From the NCBI GenBank assembly GCA_963826795.1, contig CAWGYT010000015.1, positions 202,670-266,669 on the forward strand: a stretch of 64,000 nt of DNA, written 5' to 3'. The stretch is from CAWGYT01 sp963826795 (lineage in GTDB: Bacteria > Planctomycetota > Planctomycetia > Pirellulales > Pirellulaceae). Shown in pieces: positions 29,843 to 39,798 of the stretch. How positions within the stretch are numbered: the stretch's first letter is position 1; each line of letters opens with the position of its first letter. Below the pieces are notes generated by a model. It saw nothing but the letters and a program-made list of their open reading frames with translations, searched no databases and was not told the origin of the DNA. The position numbers were made by a program, and so were the translations under genes.

Positions 29843-31204
29843 ATGAACCGTCAATTCCTTGGGACGCTCGCCGTCATCCTGACGTTGGCGTCTGCCCATG
29901 CGACTCGTGGTCAGATGCCGGCTTATCCGCCCGCTGCGGCCTACCCCGCGCAGGCGGCCTACTACACGACGTCCAATCCCGGGGCATCCGGGGTGTATCC
30001 CGCGGCGTACAGCATGACGCCGCAGGGGGGTGTTCAGCTGGCAAGTTGTCCGACGTGCGGGCCCGGCGGCGAGCCGGGCTATGGCGTGCCGGCTTACGCG
30101 GGTTCCGGGTACTCTGATGCGTCCTACGGCCCCGGCATGGGATGCGTCGACGGCAGCTGCGGAGGCGGCTGGATGGATGCGTCAGGTTGTGCTGACGGCA
30201 GTTGCGGGCCAGCTGGACTGGGCGATCATCTCGCGTCGTGGCTCGACAACTGTGGTGGATACAACTGTGGCAAGGCGCACGGTCCGTACGGTGATGGCGG
30301 TTGCTGTTTGCCACGCTGGTTCGATGTGCACGCCGAATGGCTTTTCTGGCAGCGGGATTATTCCGACTCGCAGGCTTTCAGTTCGAGAGGCATCCTGGGT
30401 CCCACGGTTCTGGACGCCAATCAGTTGGACTTCAGCGAGGAGTCGGGTTTCCGTGTGACGGGGGCGTACCTGGTTGGTCCCGCGACGGCACTGGAGGCGA
30501 CCTATTTCGGTACGCTGAACTGGGCTTCCTCGGCGCAAGTCACCGGCGACGGCGATCTGTTTTCGGTGTTCAGCGATTTTGGCAGTGATCCGTTCAACGG
30601 CTTTCCGGAGACGGATTTCGCGAATCTCCATCAGCTCGGGCTTTCGTCGGAGCTGGACAATGCGGAGCTGAACTTGCGACATCGCTCCGTGTCGGCCAAC
30701 TGCCTCTGGCATTCTTCGCTGCTGATCGGGGTCAGGTATCTGCGACTGCGTGAGGATTTGAGCTATCGGACGGAAACGAATGTCGCGGCGATGGACTACG
30801 CCCTGAAGGTCGACAACGACCTGGTGGGAGCCCAGATTGGGGGCGACCTGTTCTTGTGCGTCACGCCGCGGTTCAAGATTGGCGGCGAGATTGAAGCGGG
30901 GGTGTACGGCACGTCGAGCTCGCAGCGGACCAACGTGACGACCACGGACAGCCCCGTGCTGCACGAATACCTGCGCGACAACGATGTGGCCTTCATCGGC
31001 GAGGCGGGCGTGTCGGGGCTCTATCGGATCACCTCCCGGTGGACGTTCCGCGGCGGCTATCAAGTCCTCTACGTGGATGGCGTTGCCACGGCGGTCGACA
31101 ATTTCAACACCGCGTCACCTTTCTCGGCCCGCACCGCGCTGTTGTCGAACAACGGGAACGTGTTTTATCACGGTGCCAATTTAGGCTTCGAATGGACGTG
31201 GTAG
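29843..31204 (+). CDS. BBP7-family outer-membrane beta-barrel protein
   Basis: The ATG at 29843 was chosen because it follows a GAGAAACGAGAAG purine stretch and begins a signal peptide (MNRQFLGTLAVILTLASAHA); an in-frame ATG 18 bases upstream is less likely. The mature protein first has a Gly/Tyr/Cys-rich linker with CPTCGPGG and repeated CVDGSCGGG and CADGSCGPAG motifs. The barrel part begins near residue 150 with WFDVHAEWLFWQRDYSDS, the typical entry of BBP7/DUF1551 proteins, and continues with alternating strands (GFRVTGAYLVGPATALEATY; LLIGVRYLRLREDLSYRTE). It ends in Trp (GANLGFEWTW), as outer-membrane barrels usually do. The length of 453 residues is normal. A strong terminator follows 31 bases after the stop, so the gene is probably monocistronic. 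Confidence 0.92.
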   Translation: MNRQFLGTLAVILTLASAHATRGQMPAYPPAAAYPAQAAYYTTSNPGASGVYPAAYSMTPQGGVQLASCPTCGPGGEPGYGVPAYAGSGYSDASYGPGMGCVDGSCGGGWMDASGCADGSCGPAGLGDHLASWLDNCGGYNCGKAHGPYGDGGCCLPRWFDVHAEWLFWQRDYSDSQAFSSRGILGPTVLDANQLDFSEESGFRVTGAYLVGPATALEATYFGTLNWASSAQVTGDGDLFSVFSDFGSDPFNGFPETDFANLHQLGLSSELDNAELNLRHRSVSANCLWHSSLLIGVRYLRLREDLSYRTETNVAAMDYALKVDNDLVGAQIGGDLFLCVTPRFKIGGEIEAGVYGTSSSQRTNVTTTDSPVLHEYLRDNDVAFIGEAGVSGLYRITSRWTFRGGYQVLYVDGVATAVDNFNTASPFSARTALLSNNGNVFYHGANLGFEWTW

Positions 31205-31235
31205 TGACGTCCCCCATCGAAGCGTGACGGTTCCC

Positions 31236-31262
31236 GGGGCAAGGTGATCCTTGCCCCTTTTT
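31236..31262 (+). terminator. Rho-independent terminator of the BBP7 gene
   Basis: A perfect 9-bp stem (GGGGCAAGG at 31236-31244 with CCTTGCCCC at 31249-31257), a TGAT loop and five T residues directly after form a textbook intrinsic terminator 31 bases after the BBP7 stop codon. Confidence 0.93.
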
Positions 31263-32141
31263 CGTTTCTCAACTCAAACATCGGCGGGTTGCCAGGCGCC
31301 AAGTCGTGCCGGACGAAGCGTTAGGCCGGGTGGAACGTGCGGCGTTTCAAGACATGGCTGTTGTTTCGATGTGAAGCAACGCTCGCTCCGACCCAGGCCG
31401 CCCGCCGCTCACTTACGCTCGCGGGTCACGCCAGCGGTGGACGGGCAACAACCCTTTCTTTCCCCGCGTTTCGACGCGTTTCTCGGCGGTTTCCCCGCGT
31501 CGGCACGACTTGCAGAGTTCTTCGCCGCGCTATTTCGCCAAGCTTGGCACGCGGCATGCACTGCAGCCATCGTGGCGGGCGGAACCGAGATCGACGCTCC
31601 CGGGTACGCTCCCCTGTTTTGGTGCGGGCCTGCGTGTCGCCAAAGATCGCGTGTGTCACACGGCGTCGTGAGTCTCAAGTGGTGCGTACGTTTCACATGG
31701 TTAGCGCCATACGGGAATCGAGTTCGTGTCGAGACGGATTCAGGCGGCGGTTAAAGTCGGGAGGAAACTTTCGGACAGTTCGCGTTGGCGGTATATTCGA
31801 GATCGCTCTTGGGGTTGAATGCAGTCAACCAGGCGTCACGTTCCGGTGACGGTCGACGGCGGATGGATTCTCGACACCGCTGAAAGGGCCCCCGAGGTTG
31901 GGTCATTCGTTGTACTTCCGATTAGTTTGTGGACACCATGAGTATGGAATTGTGGGGTTCGCCCAATTAGACTCAAAAGTCAAGTCATAGATGTTGGTGA
32001 TTCCACCCCCAGCTGGAACAGAGAACAAAACGCGACCGTCCGTTGCTGGCTTGCCGCGCAACGTGGATCCGCGCCTTCGCGGCTTTCTTTTTTATTCCGA
32101 GCCGATAGCAGCCATCGCGACCAGTTATTGAGGAAACCGAC
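31263..32141. other. Long intergenic region before the sortilin-like dockerin gene
   Basis: About 880 bases without a credible gene; short frames on both strands are Arg-rich or rich in Cys/His/Arg and look random. The only structured element recognised is a terminator-like hairpin at 32069-32093, close to the next start codon. The length leaves room for an undetected small RNA or regulatory region, but nothing specific is visible. Confidence 0.5.
32069..32093 (+). terminator. Terminator-like hairpin in the leader of the 32142 gene
   Basis: The stem CCGCG (32069-32073) / CGCGG (32078-32082) with a CCTT loop is followed by CTTTCTTTTTT. A competing stem GCCGCG (32053-32058) / CGCGGC (32078-32083) uses the same 3' arm. 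It ends 48 bases before the GTG start, so it is either a terminator of upstream transcription or an attenuator. The structure is seen; the role is inferred. Confidence 0.45.
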
Positions 32142-35100
32142 GTGTTTTTTCGCAGTGATTTCGAGCGGCCCATGAAGCGTCAGCGAACTGGGCGGCGTGT
32201 CCGCCGTCCCCAACGACGTCACCACTTCACGTCGCGCTCGATGACGTACGAGCCGCTGGAGATCCGCCAGGTGCTGGCGACGTTCCAGCCTATGGGTCCC
32301 GCCGCGATCGTCAATGGACAGGTCGAGAAGGTCACTCCGACGAACGAGGTGAGCGGCGCGATCCACACCGTGCTGACGCATCCGACCAACCCCAACATCA
32401 TGTACATCGGGGCCGTGAACGGCGGAATTTGGAAGACAACTGAGGCGCAACTGACGAATCCTCGTTGGACGCCCCTGACCGATAACCTGCCCTCGCTGAC
32501 GATCGGCGCGATGGCGATGGATCCCAGCAACCCGAATCGCCTGGTCGCGGGAACCGGTCGTTACAGCGCGTTCGCGGAGGGAGGGCCGCTGACGGGTTTG
32601 ATCCTGACCGAAGATGGGGGCGCCAACTGGCAGGTGATCGACGACCCGCTGCTGGTCGGAAAAAACATCTCGGGACTTGCGCTCTCCGGGGACCTGATCC
32701 TGGCCTCGGCGGGCGGCGGCTTCTATTTGAACGATCCCAATCCGGATACCGGCCTGTTCCGAAGCACGGATGGGGGCCAGACCTGGGAAAATATCGAATT
32801 GCTGCAACGCGACGCGGATTTCCCGGACGAACCACTGGAGTTCGAAGTCTTTGATCTGGTCTCCGACCCGACGGACCCCGAGCGGTTTTACGTATCGGTC
32901 GCCGAGACGGGGATTTTCCGTACCGACGACGGAGGTGAAAACTGGACGGACGTTTCCTCAGGTGACGCGCGCGTGTCTCAGTTGTTGTCGATCATCGAAA
33001 ATAACAATCTCGACAACAACAATATCGAAATGGCCGTGGCCAACAATGGCCGCATCTACATGGCGATTATCACGGTCGGACAGCCGCTGATCATTGCCTA
33101 CAGCGATACATTCGGAGGCGGATGGACCGAAATGGATGTGCCCCTCACGCTGGAGGCTACCGGCGTCGTGGGAGTCAGCCCGCGGGCGAAGCCGGGCGGT
33201 CAGGGCAATATCCATTTCTCCATCGTCGCCGACCCGACCGACCCCTACACGGTTTACGTCGCCGGCGACCGCCAGGACGGAGACCTTTCGTTCGACTCGG
33301 GGAATTCGATCGGCGCTCGCACCTTCACGGGAAAGCTATTCCGCGGAGACACTCGGAAGGACTCGATCGGCAACGTCCTGGATCTCACCGGGTTCATTCC
33401 GTTCAACGGCTATTCGCCGCAGTGGGAGCACCTGACCCACAGCAACCTGATCGCCGAGATGCCCGAAGGCGGGACCCGGCGCGGCAGTGCTCCGCACGCG
33501 GACTCGCGTGAAATGGCATTCGACGCGGCGGGCAATCTGATTGAGGTCAGCGACGGAGGCATCTACCGGCGCACGCAGCCGCGCTCCAACCAAGGTGATT
33601 GGTACTCGCTGAACGGGACGCTCCAAGTCACGGAGTTGCACGATATCGCCTACGACGCGGTCTCGAACATCCTGGTGGGCGGCAGCCAGGACAACGGCAG
33701 TGTCCAGCAGTTGTCACCGAGCAGCAAGGTCTGGGAGCAGATTCCGGTGCTCGACCAGTCGATCATCGGCTCCGTGCTCCGGCGATCCGGTGGCGACGGC
33801 GGCGACGTCGCGATTGACGACACAAGCACGGCGGGCTTCTCCTACCGCTACACCAGCTTCCAAGGATTGCTTGGACTTCGCCGCCAGGTCTATAACGCAA
33901 ACAACCAGTTGGTCAGCGAGGAGACGCTGACGCCGAACATCATCGGCAATTTCGTGACGCCTGTGATCCTGAATCGACTGAACGCGTCACGCATGGTGGT
34001 GGGGGGAGCGTTTGGTATTTTCGAGTCATTCGATCGAGGCGATTCGTTCCGAGAGATCCGCGGTCCGGGCAATGTCAGCTTTGGGATCCTGGGGATTGCC
34101 CAGAACGCGATTGTCGCGGGCGGTGTCAAGAATGGATCCTCCAACCCGGCGCTGATCTACATTGGATCGGATTCGGAGGTCTTCGTCCGGATCAACCAAG
34201 GCGACAACCTGCGGCTGACGAAGGCTCAGTATCCCGGCGGTCAAATTCGCGCCTTGGCGGTGGACACCGCAGACTGGGCCAACGCCTACGTGATCGATCG
34301 TGACGACGTGTATGTCACCAGCGACGCAGGCGACAGTTGGCGGCGTGTGACGGGCAATCTCCACACGAAAGGTGCGGGGGAATTGCGGAGCGTCGAGTTT
34401 GTCCGTTCGTCTTCCGGCGGAGGATTCCTGCTGGTTGGCACCGATAACGGGATCTACGTGACCAGTGATCAATCCCCGGGCAGTTGGACGGAACTGGGAG
34501 CGTTGCCCCACGCGCCCGTCTTCGACATGGAGTACGACTCGCGTGACGATGTACTGGCGGTCGGCACGATGGGTCGCGGGGCGTTTCTGCTGCGAAATGC
34601 CTACGCCGAGATCAGCGGGACGTCGGCGGCGTTGACGGCCAATCGCACCGCGTCGGGAGTGATCTGGAACGACCTGGATGGGGATGGCGTCCGAGAGGCG
34701 GGCGAGCCGGGACTGGGCGGAGTCACGATCTACGTCGATACCAACGGCAACAACCAGTTCAACGTGAGCGAGCCGGCCGCGATTTCGGCATCCAACGGAA
34801 CTTACACGATCGGCGGCATCTCGCGCGGCACCTACGCGGTACGCACCGAGCTCCAGCCGGGATTCCTCCAGACTTACCCCAAGGGGGCGGGAGAACATCT
34901 CTTTAACTTCACCACGAATCTCGGCGCGACCGGACTGAACTTTGGCGTCCGCGAGGGCCGTGGCGAGGACATGGGGTTTGATTTCGGCGACGCGCCCGCT
35001 CCCTACCCAACCTTGCTGGCTGACAACGGCGCGTCCCACGGAATTGTTCCGGGCTTCCAGCTGGGTGCGACGGTGGACGGCGACCTGAATGGCCGTCCCA

Positions 35101-36713
35101 CGCCGTTTGCCGCGGGTGACGACAACTCGGGCGATGACGAGGACGGCGTCTTGTTTGTTTCCGACTTCGTCCCCGGAACGCAAGCAACCGTGGATGTGTT
35201 GATTTCCAACGGAACTCAGCCACCCGGCGTGCTGCAAGGCTGGATCGACTTCGACGGAGACGGTGCGTGGAGCACGCCAGGTGAGCAAGTCTTTCGTGAC
35301 GTCGCGGTCACGGCAGGTGTCAACCGGCTCACGATCAACGTCCCCGGTTGGGCGCAGGAAGGCTTCACGTTCGCCCGATTCCGCTACGGATACGAGCGCG
35401 GCATTTCCTTCACAGGGCGCGCCGTGGCAGGCGAAGTCGAAGACTATCGCGTCGAGGTCATCAAGGGTGGCCCTACCGCAGTCGACGACATGTTCGTCGT
35501 ACGTCGCAATTCGATGAACAACGAACTGACCGTGCTCACCAACGATGCCATCCGTTCCGGCTCGCAGACCTCCATCTCGGCGGTCGGCCCATCGGACCAA
35601 GGTGGAAGCGTTCGAATCGCGCCGAATGGTGGCAGTGTCCTCTACACTCCCCTGCCCAATTTCACGGGGACCGAGACGTTCACCTACACCTTGACGGATC
35701 AGAGCGGCCTGAGCGACTCGGCGACCGTGTCCGTCTTCGTCCAGCCGGATCTCGCCAGCGTGCGGCTGGGCGCCAGCAACCTCGACGGAACTCCCACCAC
35801 CGCGATCACGGTTGGCCAACCGTTCCTCCTGAATGGCTACGTGCGTGACTTGAGCGATGCGGGCGGCGGTGTGTTTGCCGCGTATGTCGACGTCAACTAT
35901 CCCGGTGCGGCCGCGACCATCACCGGACCGATCACGTTTGGCTCGGAGTTCCCCAACGGTCAGTCGGGGAACACATCGCAAGCAGGCTTGATCGACGAGG
36001 TCGGCGCCTTCGATGGCCTGGATCGGCTCGGCGCCACCGAAGCCCTCCTGTTCTCGGTCCCGATGCGGGCCACGCAAGCCGGCAACTTCACGTTCACGAT
36101 GGACGCCGCCGACGTCTTGCCGCAACACAATCTGCTCTTGTTCGATCGAGACGATCCAGTCCCGGTGAATCAGATTGAATTTCGCTCGCTGCAACTGGGT
36201 TTCGTTCAGGCGCTCGCTTCCCAAACGAATCCCCGCAACGCGATGGACGTCAACGACGACTTCGCGATTTCTCCGCTGGACGCGCTGCTTGTGATTAATG
36301 AGCTGAATGGAGCGGCCGCCGCAGCGCGAATGGCCGGGGGCGAGGGGGAATCGAACATGTACCTGGACGTCAGCGCCGACGGTTTCGTCTCGCCGCTGGA
36401 TGCCCTGTTGATCATCAACGAGCTCAATCGAATCAGTGCCGAAGGCGAAGGTGACAACGGATCACGGGCCGCCATCGCCGCGGCACTTGCGGCCGACACG
36501 CCTGCAGCGGAATCGGCGGCGCGGGACGACGTGGCGAGGGAGTCGGCGTGGAGCGAGATAACGCGTGACAAAAAGATCATGGAATTGGTCGCGTCGGAAG
36601 GGGTATTTCAGTCGCTGAACGACGAAGATCACCCCCGCCTGGAATCGAGCAACCAGGATCTGGAAGCAGCCCTCGCCCTGATGGACGCGGACCTGCATCA
36701 GCGAGGAAACTGA
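32142..36713 (+). CDS. Giant exported protein: sortilin/Asp-box propeller, SdrD_B, GEVED, cadherin-like, cohesin-like and dockerin domains
   Basis: The protein has 1523 residues. A GTG start at 32142 with GAGG 8 bases upstream fits best; an ATG at 32172 is an alternative. The basic N terminus ends in YEPLEIRQVLA, a LEPR-xLL variant. Residues from about 55 to 830 form a sortilin/glycosyl-hydrolase-type propeller with repeated Asp-box motifs (TEDGGANWQVI, STDGGQTWENI, TDDGGENWTDV, TSDAGDSWRRV). An SdrD_B domain follows near 839 (GVIWNDLDGDGVREAGEPGL), then a GEVED domain (about 947-1107; DFGDAPAPYPTLLADN to GEVEDYRVEV), one Big_9 repeat (about 1110-1201), one cohesin-like domain (about 1205-1357; GVFAAYVDVNYP, GLIDEVGAFDGL, LLFSVPM) and a dockerin pair (DVNDDFAISPLDALLVINEL; DVSADGFVSPLDALLIINEL). 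A short charged tail ends the protein. It carries both partners of a possible cohesin-dockerin pair. Confidence 0.94.
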   Translation: MFFRSDFERPMKRQRTGRRVRRPQRRHHFTSRSMTYEPLEIRQVLATFQPMGPAAIVNGQVEKVTPTNEVSGAIHTVLTHPTNPNIMYIGAVNGGIWKTTEAQLTNPRWTPLTDNLPSLTIGAMAMDPSNPNRLVAGTGRYSAFAEGGPLTGLILTEDGGANWQVIDDPLLVGKNISGLALSGDLILASAGGGFYLNDPNPDTGLFRSTDGGQTWENIELLQRDADFPDEPLEFEVFDLVSDPTDPERFYVSVAETGIFRTDDGGENWTDVSSGDARVSQLLSIIENNNLDNNNIEMAVANNGRIYMAIITVGQPLIIAYSDTFGGGWTEMDVPLTLEATGVVGVSPRAKPGGQGNIHFSIVADPTDPYTVYVAGDRQDGDLSFDSGNSIGARTFTGKLFRGDTRKDSIGNVLDLTGFIPFNGYSPQWEHLTHSNLIAEMPEGGTRRGSAPHADSREMAFDAAGNLIEVSDGGIYRRTQPRSNQGDWYSLNGTLQVTELHDIAYDAVSNILVGGSQDNGSVQQLSPSSKVWEQIPVLDQSIIGSVLRRSGGDGGDVAIDDTSTAGFSYRYTSFQGLLGLRRQVYNANNQLVSEETLTPNIIGNFVTPVILNRLNASRMVVGGAFGIFESFDRGDSFREIRGPGNVSFGILGIAQNAIVAGGVKNGSSNPALIYIGSDSEVFVRINQGDNLRLTKAQYPGGQIRALAVDTADWANAYVIDRDDVYVTSDAGDSWRRVTGNLHTKGAGELRSVEFVRSSSGGGFLLVGTDNGIYVTSDQSPGSWTELGALPHAPVFDMEYDSRDDVLAVGTMGRGAFLLRNAYAEISGTSAALTANRTASGVIWNDLDGDGVREAGEPGLGGVTIYVDTNGNNQFNVSEPAAISASNGTYTIGGISRGTYAVRTELQPGFLQTYPKGAGEHLFNFTTNLGATGLNFGVREGRGEDMGFDFGDAPAPYPTLLADNGASHGIVPGFQLGATVDGDLNGRPTPFAAGDDNSGDDEDGVLFVSDFVPGTQATVDVLISNGTQPPGVLQGWIDFDGDGAWSTPGEQVFRDVAVTAGVNRLTINVPGWAQEGFTFARFRYGYERGISFTGRAVAGEVEDYRVEVIKGGPTAVDDMFVVRRNSMNNELTVLTNDAIRSGSQTSISAVGPSDQGGSVRIAPNGGSVLYTPLPNFTGTETFTYTLTDQSGLSDSATVSVFVQPDLASVRLGASNLDGTPTTAITVGQPFLLNGYVRDLSDAGGGVFAAYVDVNYPGAAATITGPITFGSEFPNGQSGNTSQAGLIDEVGAFDGLDRLGATEALLFSVPMRATQAGNFTFTMDAADVLPQHNLLLFDRDDPVPVNQIEFRSLQLGFVQALASQTNPRNAMDVNDDFAISPLDALLVINELNGAAAAARMAGGEGESNMYLDVSADGFVSPLDALLIINELNRISAEGEGDNGSRAAIAAALAADTPAAESAARDDVARESAWSEITRDKKIMELVASEGVFQSLNDEDHPRLESSNQDLEAALALMDADLHQRGN

Positions 36714-36732
36714 ATCGGAGAGCTGAATCTCG

Positions 36733-37680
36733 CTACGCGGGTTCCAGCCACTCCGGATGTCGACGCAAGCACTCAGCCAACGCCTCGGCGGCATCCTCGT
36801 GCATTTCCGGCGACGGATAGTACGCGTTCTGCGTCCATTTCAGGCCCGCAAAGTCCGCTCGGTCTTTCGACAGATCGACTTCACAGGGTTGTCCCGTGTG
36901 ACGACTGACAAGCGGCTGAGGACTGCCTCGGCCGGTGATGCACTCGACATACTCATCGCTTCGCCGGCGCAGTGAATCGACCATCTCGCGATTGACCAGT
37001 TGGGGGAATTCACCCAACAGCAGATTGACGTCGCGATACTGTTCCGTGTAGTCCGGCGCTCGTTTCGAATACCAGAACAGCACGGTGGGAACCTGGATCG
37101 CATCGAGCAGCGCGTGAAAATTCGCCAACCAATTCGCGCGCGTTTCCGCCACCAGCCGCTCGGCCTGACGGCGTCCCCACCAGCGAGACAGGCGACGAGC
37201 CGGCGATTGTCCGCAGGGAAGCTTCATCCAGTAGTAGTTTCCTTCCAGCACGCTTCTCCACGCCGACGCCGCGGCGAACCGGCGGCCGTCTCGACGCCGC
37301 GTCAAGTACTCAAGTCCACCGCTGTCGAACCGTGAATTGCTTTCGCTCCGACCGGACATGATCTGGACGATGACGAAGCGGCTCGCATTGATGTACTTCC
37401 GCAGGCCAGCCTGCTTGAGGAAAAAAAATGGCCCGGCGCCTCCGTAACCCAGGTTCAGCTGCGGCAACTGGATCCGCTCGGACAACAAGCGGGCATAGGG
37501 GCGTTCGCAAAAGCAGCCAAAGGTCTGCGCACCTCCGAGGCAGCAGAAGTACGCTTGCGGACGGAGACTGCCGGGGGCTGGCCCGCGAAACCAAAGGCCC
37601 GTCTCGGCCAAGGGGTACATCTGGTAGTCCACGACCTCGTCATCCCGAGCCTGGTAACCCGAGAGATGCTCGTTCACCAT
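36733..37680 (-). CDS. DUF6473-family protein
   Basis: This 315-residue protein matches the pattern I know as DUF6473: SGYQARDDEVVDYQMYPLAE near the start, GLWFRGPAP, then YFCCLGGAQTFGCFCERPYA and LNLGYGGAGPFFFL. The GAQTFG and NLGYGGAG motifs resemble the blocks of SGNH-type hydrolases, but I cannot assign a catalytic triad. No signal peptide is seen. Its ATG overlaps the stop of the sulfotransferase gene by 7 bases, so the two are cotranslated, and the glycosyltransferase gene lies just upstream. In this setting a role in making or modifying a sulfated glycan is likely, but that is inference. The gene ends 19 bases from the convergent 32142 gene. Confidence 0.85.
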   Translation of the reverse strand: MVNEHLSGYQARDDEVVDYQMYPLAETGLWFRGPAPGSLRPQAYFCCLGGAQTFGCFCERPYARLLSERIQLPQLNLGYGGAGPFFFLKQAGLRKYINASRFVIVQIMSGRSESNSRFDSGGLEYLTRRRDGRRFAAASAWRSVLEGNYYWMKLPCGQSPARRLSRWWGRRQAERLVAETRANWLANFHALLDAIQVPTVLFWYSKRAPDYTEQYRDVNLLLGEFPQLVNREMVDSLRRRSDEYVECITGRGSPQPLVSRHTGQPCEVDLSKDRADFAGLKWTQNAYYPSPEMHEDAAEALAECLRRHPEWLEPA

Positions 37681-38579
37681 GGCAGCCGCCTCCCCAAGAG
37701 CTCAGCCAAGTCGCGTTGATCTGCCGCGAACTGCGGTGTAAGCGAGCGATAAAGTCGCGCTTCCAGGCGGGGTACAGGCTGTTGATTGTGGCGGTCAATC
37801 CAGTCCGAGGCGCGACGGCGGAGCGAACTCGGAACCAGACTCCTGGCGACCGTCTTCACGAGGTTCTCCTCCCACACAATGCGGCGCAGCGCCCGCGATC
37901 GGGGCGTCGTTCCCCGATTGGCCGGGGCCAACGAAACCGGCCGGAACGTATCCGTCACGCCCAAATGCCCAAAGACGGCGCGAAGTGCGCGGCGAGGATC
38001 GCAGAAAAACTCCTCGTAGAACAGCACCTGGATCTGCTCGGCCGGAAACCGATCGTAAAATCGCCGCAGCTGTTCGGCGTACTTGCCAACGCGCACATAG
38101 TGCCAATCCCATCCCCAACCGGCAGCCACCCTTTCGTCCTCCCGAGCGAGAGCGAGTTCGAATCGCTCGGGCTCGATTCCCAGCCGGACGTTCATGTGAA
38201 AATGCGAATGGAGCCGATCAACTGGGTGACGCAGAATCACCAGAATTTGGGCGTCCGGAGCGTAAGCGCGGAGCCGTTCGGCGGCATCGGGGCTGTACAA
38301 GTATCGCACTGACGCGTCGCCGCGGACTACGGCCGCACCCGCGTCCTCAAAAAGTGCCTCGTAGGCGTCCAACTGCGTGACGGAATGACGCAGCAATTTC
38401 TGGTACAGCAGATCCGCGGCAAGCGGTCCGTGACACGTCGGCCGCTGACCGGCCGGGAATGCAAAGTAGTTCGGCTCTTTTGGATGGCAAACGAAAATCT
38501 GCGGATGCTGATCCAAGTAGTCCGCGAAGGAAGTCGTTCCCGACTTGGCGGCGCCGACAAGAAAGAAGTTTGGCTGCAT
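37674..38579 (-). CDS. PAPS-dependent sulfotransferase
   Basis: The protein transfers a sulfuryl group from PAPS, most likely to a carbohydrate. The 5'-phosphosulfate loop is at the very start (NFFLVGAAKSGTTSFADYL, residues 4-22), and the 3'-phosphate motif is clear near 121-133 (VILRHPVDRLHSHF). HPKEPNYF near 30-40 is typical of the heparan/polysaccharide-type Sulfotransfer_1 group. The in-frame ATG at 38579 places the P-loop close to the N terminus as usual; a TTG at 38600 would add 7 residues. The gene lies 36 bases after the glycosyltransferase stop and overlaps the DUF6473 gene by 7 bases, so the three form an operon. Confidence 0.92.
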   Translation of the reverse strand: MQPNFFLVGAAKSGTTSFADYLDQHPQIFVCHPKEPNYFAFPAGQRPTCHGPLAADLLYQKLLRHSVTQLDAYEALFEDAGAAVVRGDASVRYLYSPDAAERLRAYAPDAQILVILRHPVDRLHSHFHMNVRLGIEPERFELALAREDERVAAGWGWDWHYVRVGKYAEQLRRFYDRFPAEQIQVLFYEEFFCDPRRALRAVFGHLGVTDTFRPVSLAPANRGTTPRSRALRRIVWEENLVKTVARSLVPSSLRRRASDWIDRHNQQPVPRLEARLYRSLTPQFAADQRDLAELLGRRLPW

Positions 38580-38615
38580 CAGTTCGTCATGCCGCCCCAA
38601 GAGCGTTCCCCGAGA

Positions 38616-39798
38616 TCATGAATGAATCGCCGCGGCCGGCATCGACGTCGGCAAACCGCTCGTGATCCGATGCTCGAAACCTTCCAGCGAATGATAGGCC
38701 AGCAACCGTTGAGCGCCTTCGACGGAAGGCTCAAAGTCCGTCGCCGAGCTGAACCACCTCAAAGCCTCACACGCCTCGTCCATGGAAGGGCAAAAGGTGC
38801 GTCCCATTCCGTACTCGCGCGCCATCCATCCCACGCAGCCGAATTCCGACGCGAGCACCGGACGCTGGACGTCCGCGGCGTACAACAAGAGGCTCGCCAT
38901 GCCGATCTGTCGCGGATAGCCCACCCACAGTCCGTCCACCGCGTACAGCACATCCTCAAAATCCGCCTCGGAAATGAACTCGTCGCGGACCCGAATCCGC
39001 CCGTTGCGCAACCACGCCCCGCGGTCCGCCAACATCCGCCGTATCTCCTCCGACAGAACTCCATAAAGTACAAGGGCGAGCTCCGTCGAGTCGAGTTCAC
39101 AAAAGCTCCGGATCAGCAGATCGGTCCCCTTCCGGACCGTCAGATCGCCGAGTGACGCGAGCAAGCGAACATCGCTCGGGAGCCCCAGTCGCTGACGAGC
39201 GCCGGACGCCGATCGAGTTGTCAGCTTTTCGTAAGGATGCGGTAAGGGCAGAACCGAGGTCCCCAAGACGGAGAGTCGACGGTGTCGTTCGGGCTGGGTC
39301 GCGTAAGGGTCAACGGTGTGAATCCGAAAGCGACCTGCCCAATCGATCGCCAGACGGTCAAGCGTTCGCCAGAGACGATCCTTGGGCCCCCACGAGGGAT
39401 AGGCCTGCGCCAAATTGTGCAAAATGAAATCCGCGCCCTGAAGCCGACGCAGCGATCGTCGCAGGTGCCGATTAATCAGCAGTCCGTTGAGCAAGAAATC
39501 ACCGCTCGGGACAACCAGGTATTCCGGGCGGAAAAGTTCGAGAATCGCGGCAAAGTGCGTCCGATTCGGTGCGGGCGTTTCGCCAACGTTGAAAAGCGAC
39601 CGGGACGTCAATCGCATACTGCACGTCGACCGACGCGGCGAGACGAGCCAGTTTGACTTCCGCCTGCGGAGTCCCGAGAGCCGCACGCGGAACGGCCAGC
39701 AGGACGTCGTGACCGCGCTGCGCGAACGCGTTCGCGGTCCACGTCGCGAAACCCAAGAAATGTCCCACAAACTTCGGCTCGTACACCAGGACCCGCAT
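38616..39798 (-). CDS. GT-B glycosyltransferase (GT4-like), interrupted by a frameshift
   Basis: The N-terminal part starts at the ATG at 39798 with MRVLVYEPKFVGHFLGFATW, a nucleotide-sugar transferase Rossmann start, and runs to VPVAF. The rest is in another frame, from FNVGETPAPNRTHFAAILEL to the stop at 38616. The two join at the A4 run 39592-39595 (plus strand); removing one base gives VPVAFNVGETPAPNR without a break. The C-terminal domain shows SLGDLTVRKGTDLLIRSF, VLYGVLSEEIRRMLADRG and VLASEFGCVGWMAREYGMG, which correspond to the donor-binding half of GT4-type enzymes. The reconstructed length is about 394 residues. It heads an operon with a sulfotransferase, so a sulfated glycan is the likely product. 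Acceptor and sugar are unknown. Confidence 0.85.

Noticed and set aside
34026..36224. 732-codon minus-strand frame opposite the sortilin-like dockerin gene
   Set aside because: It is a complement of a gene with well-defined domains; the text has no motifs and is the usual antisense shadow of high-GC coding sequence.
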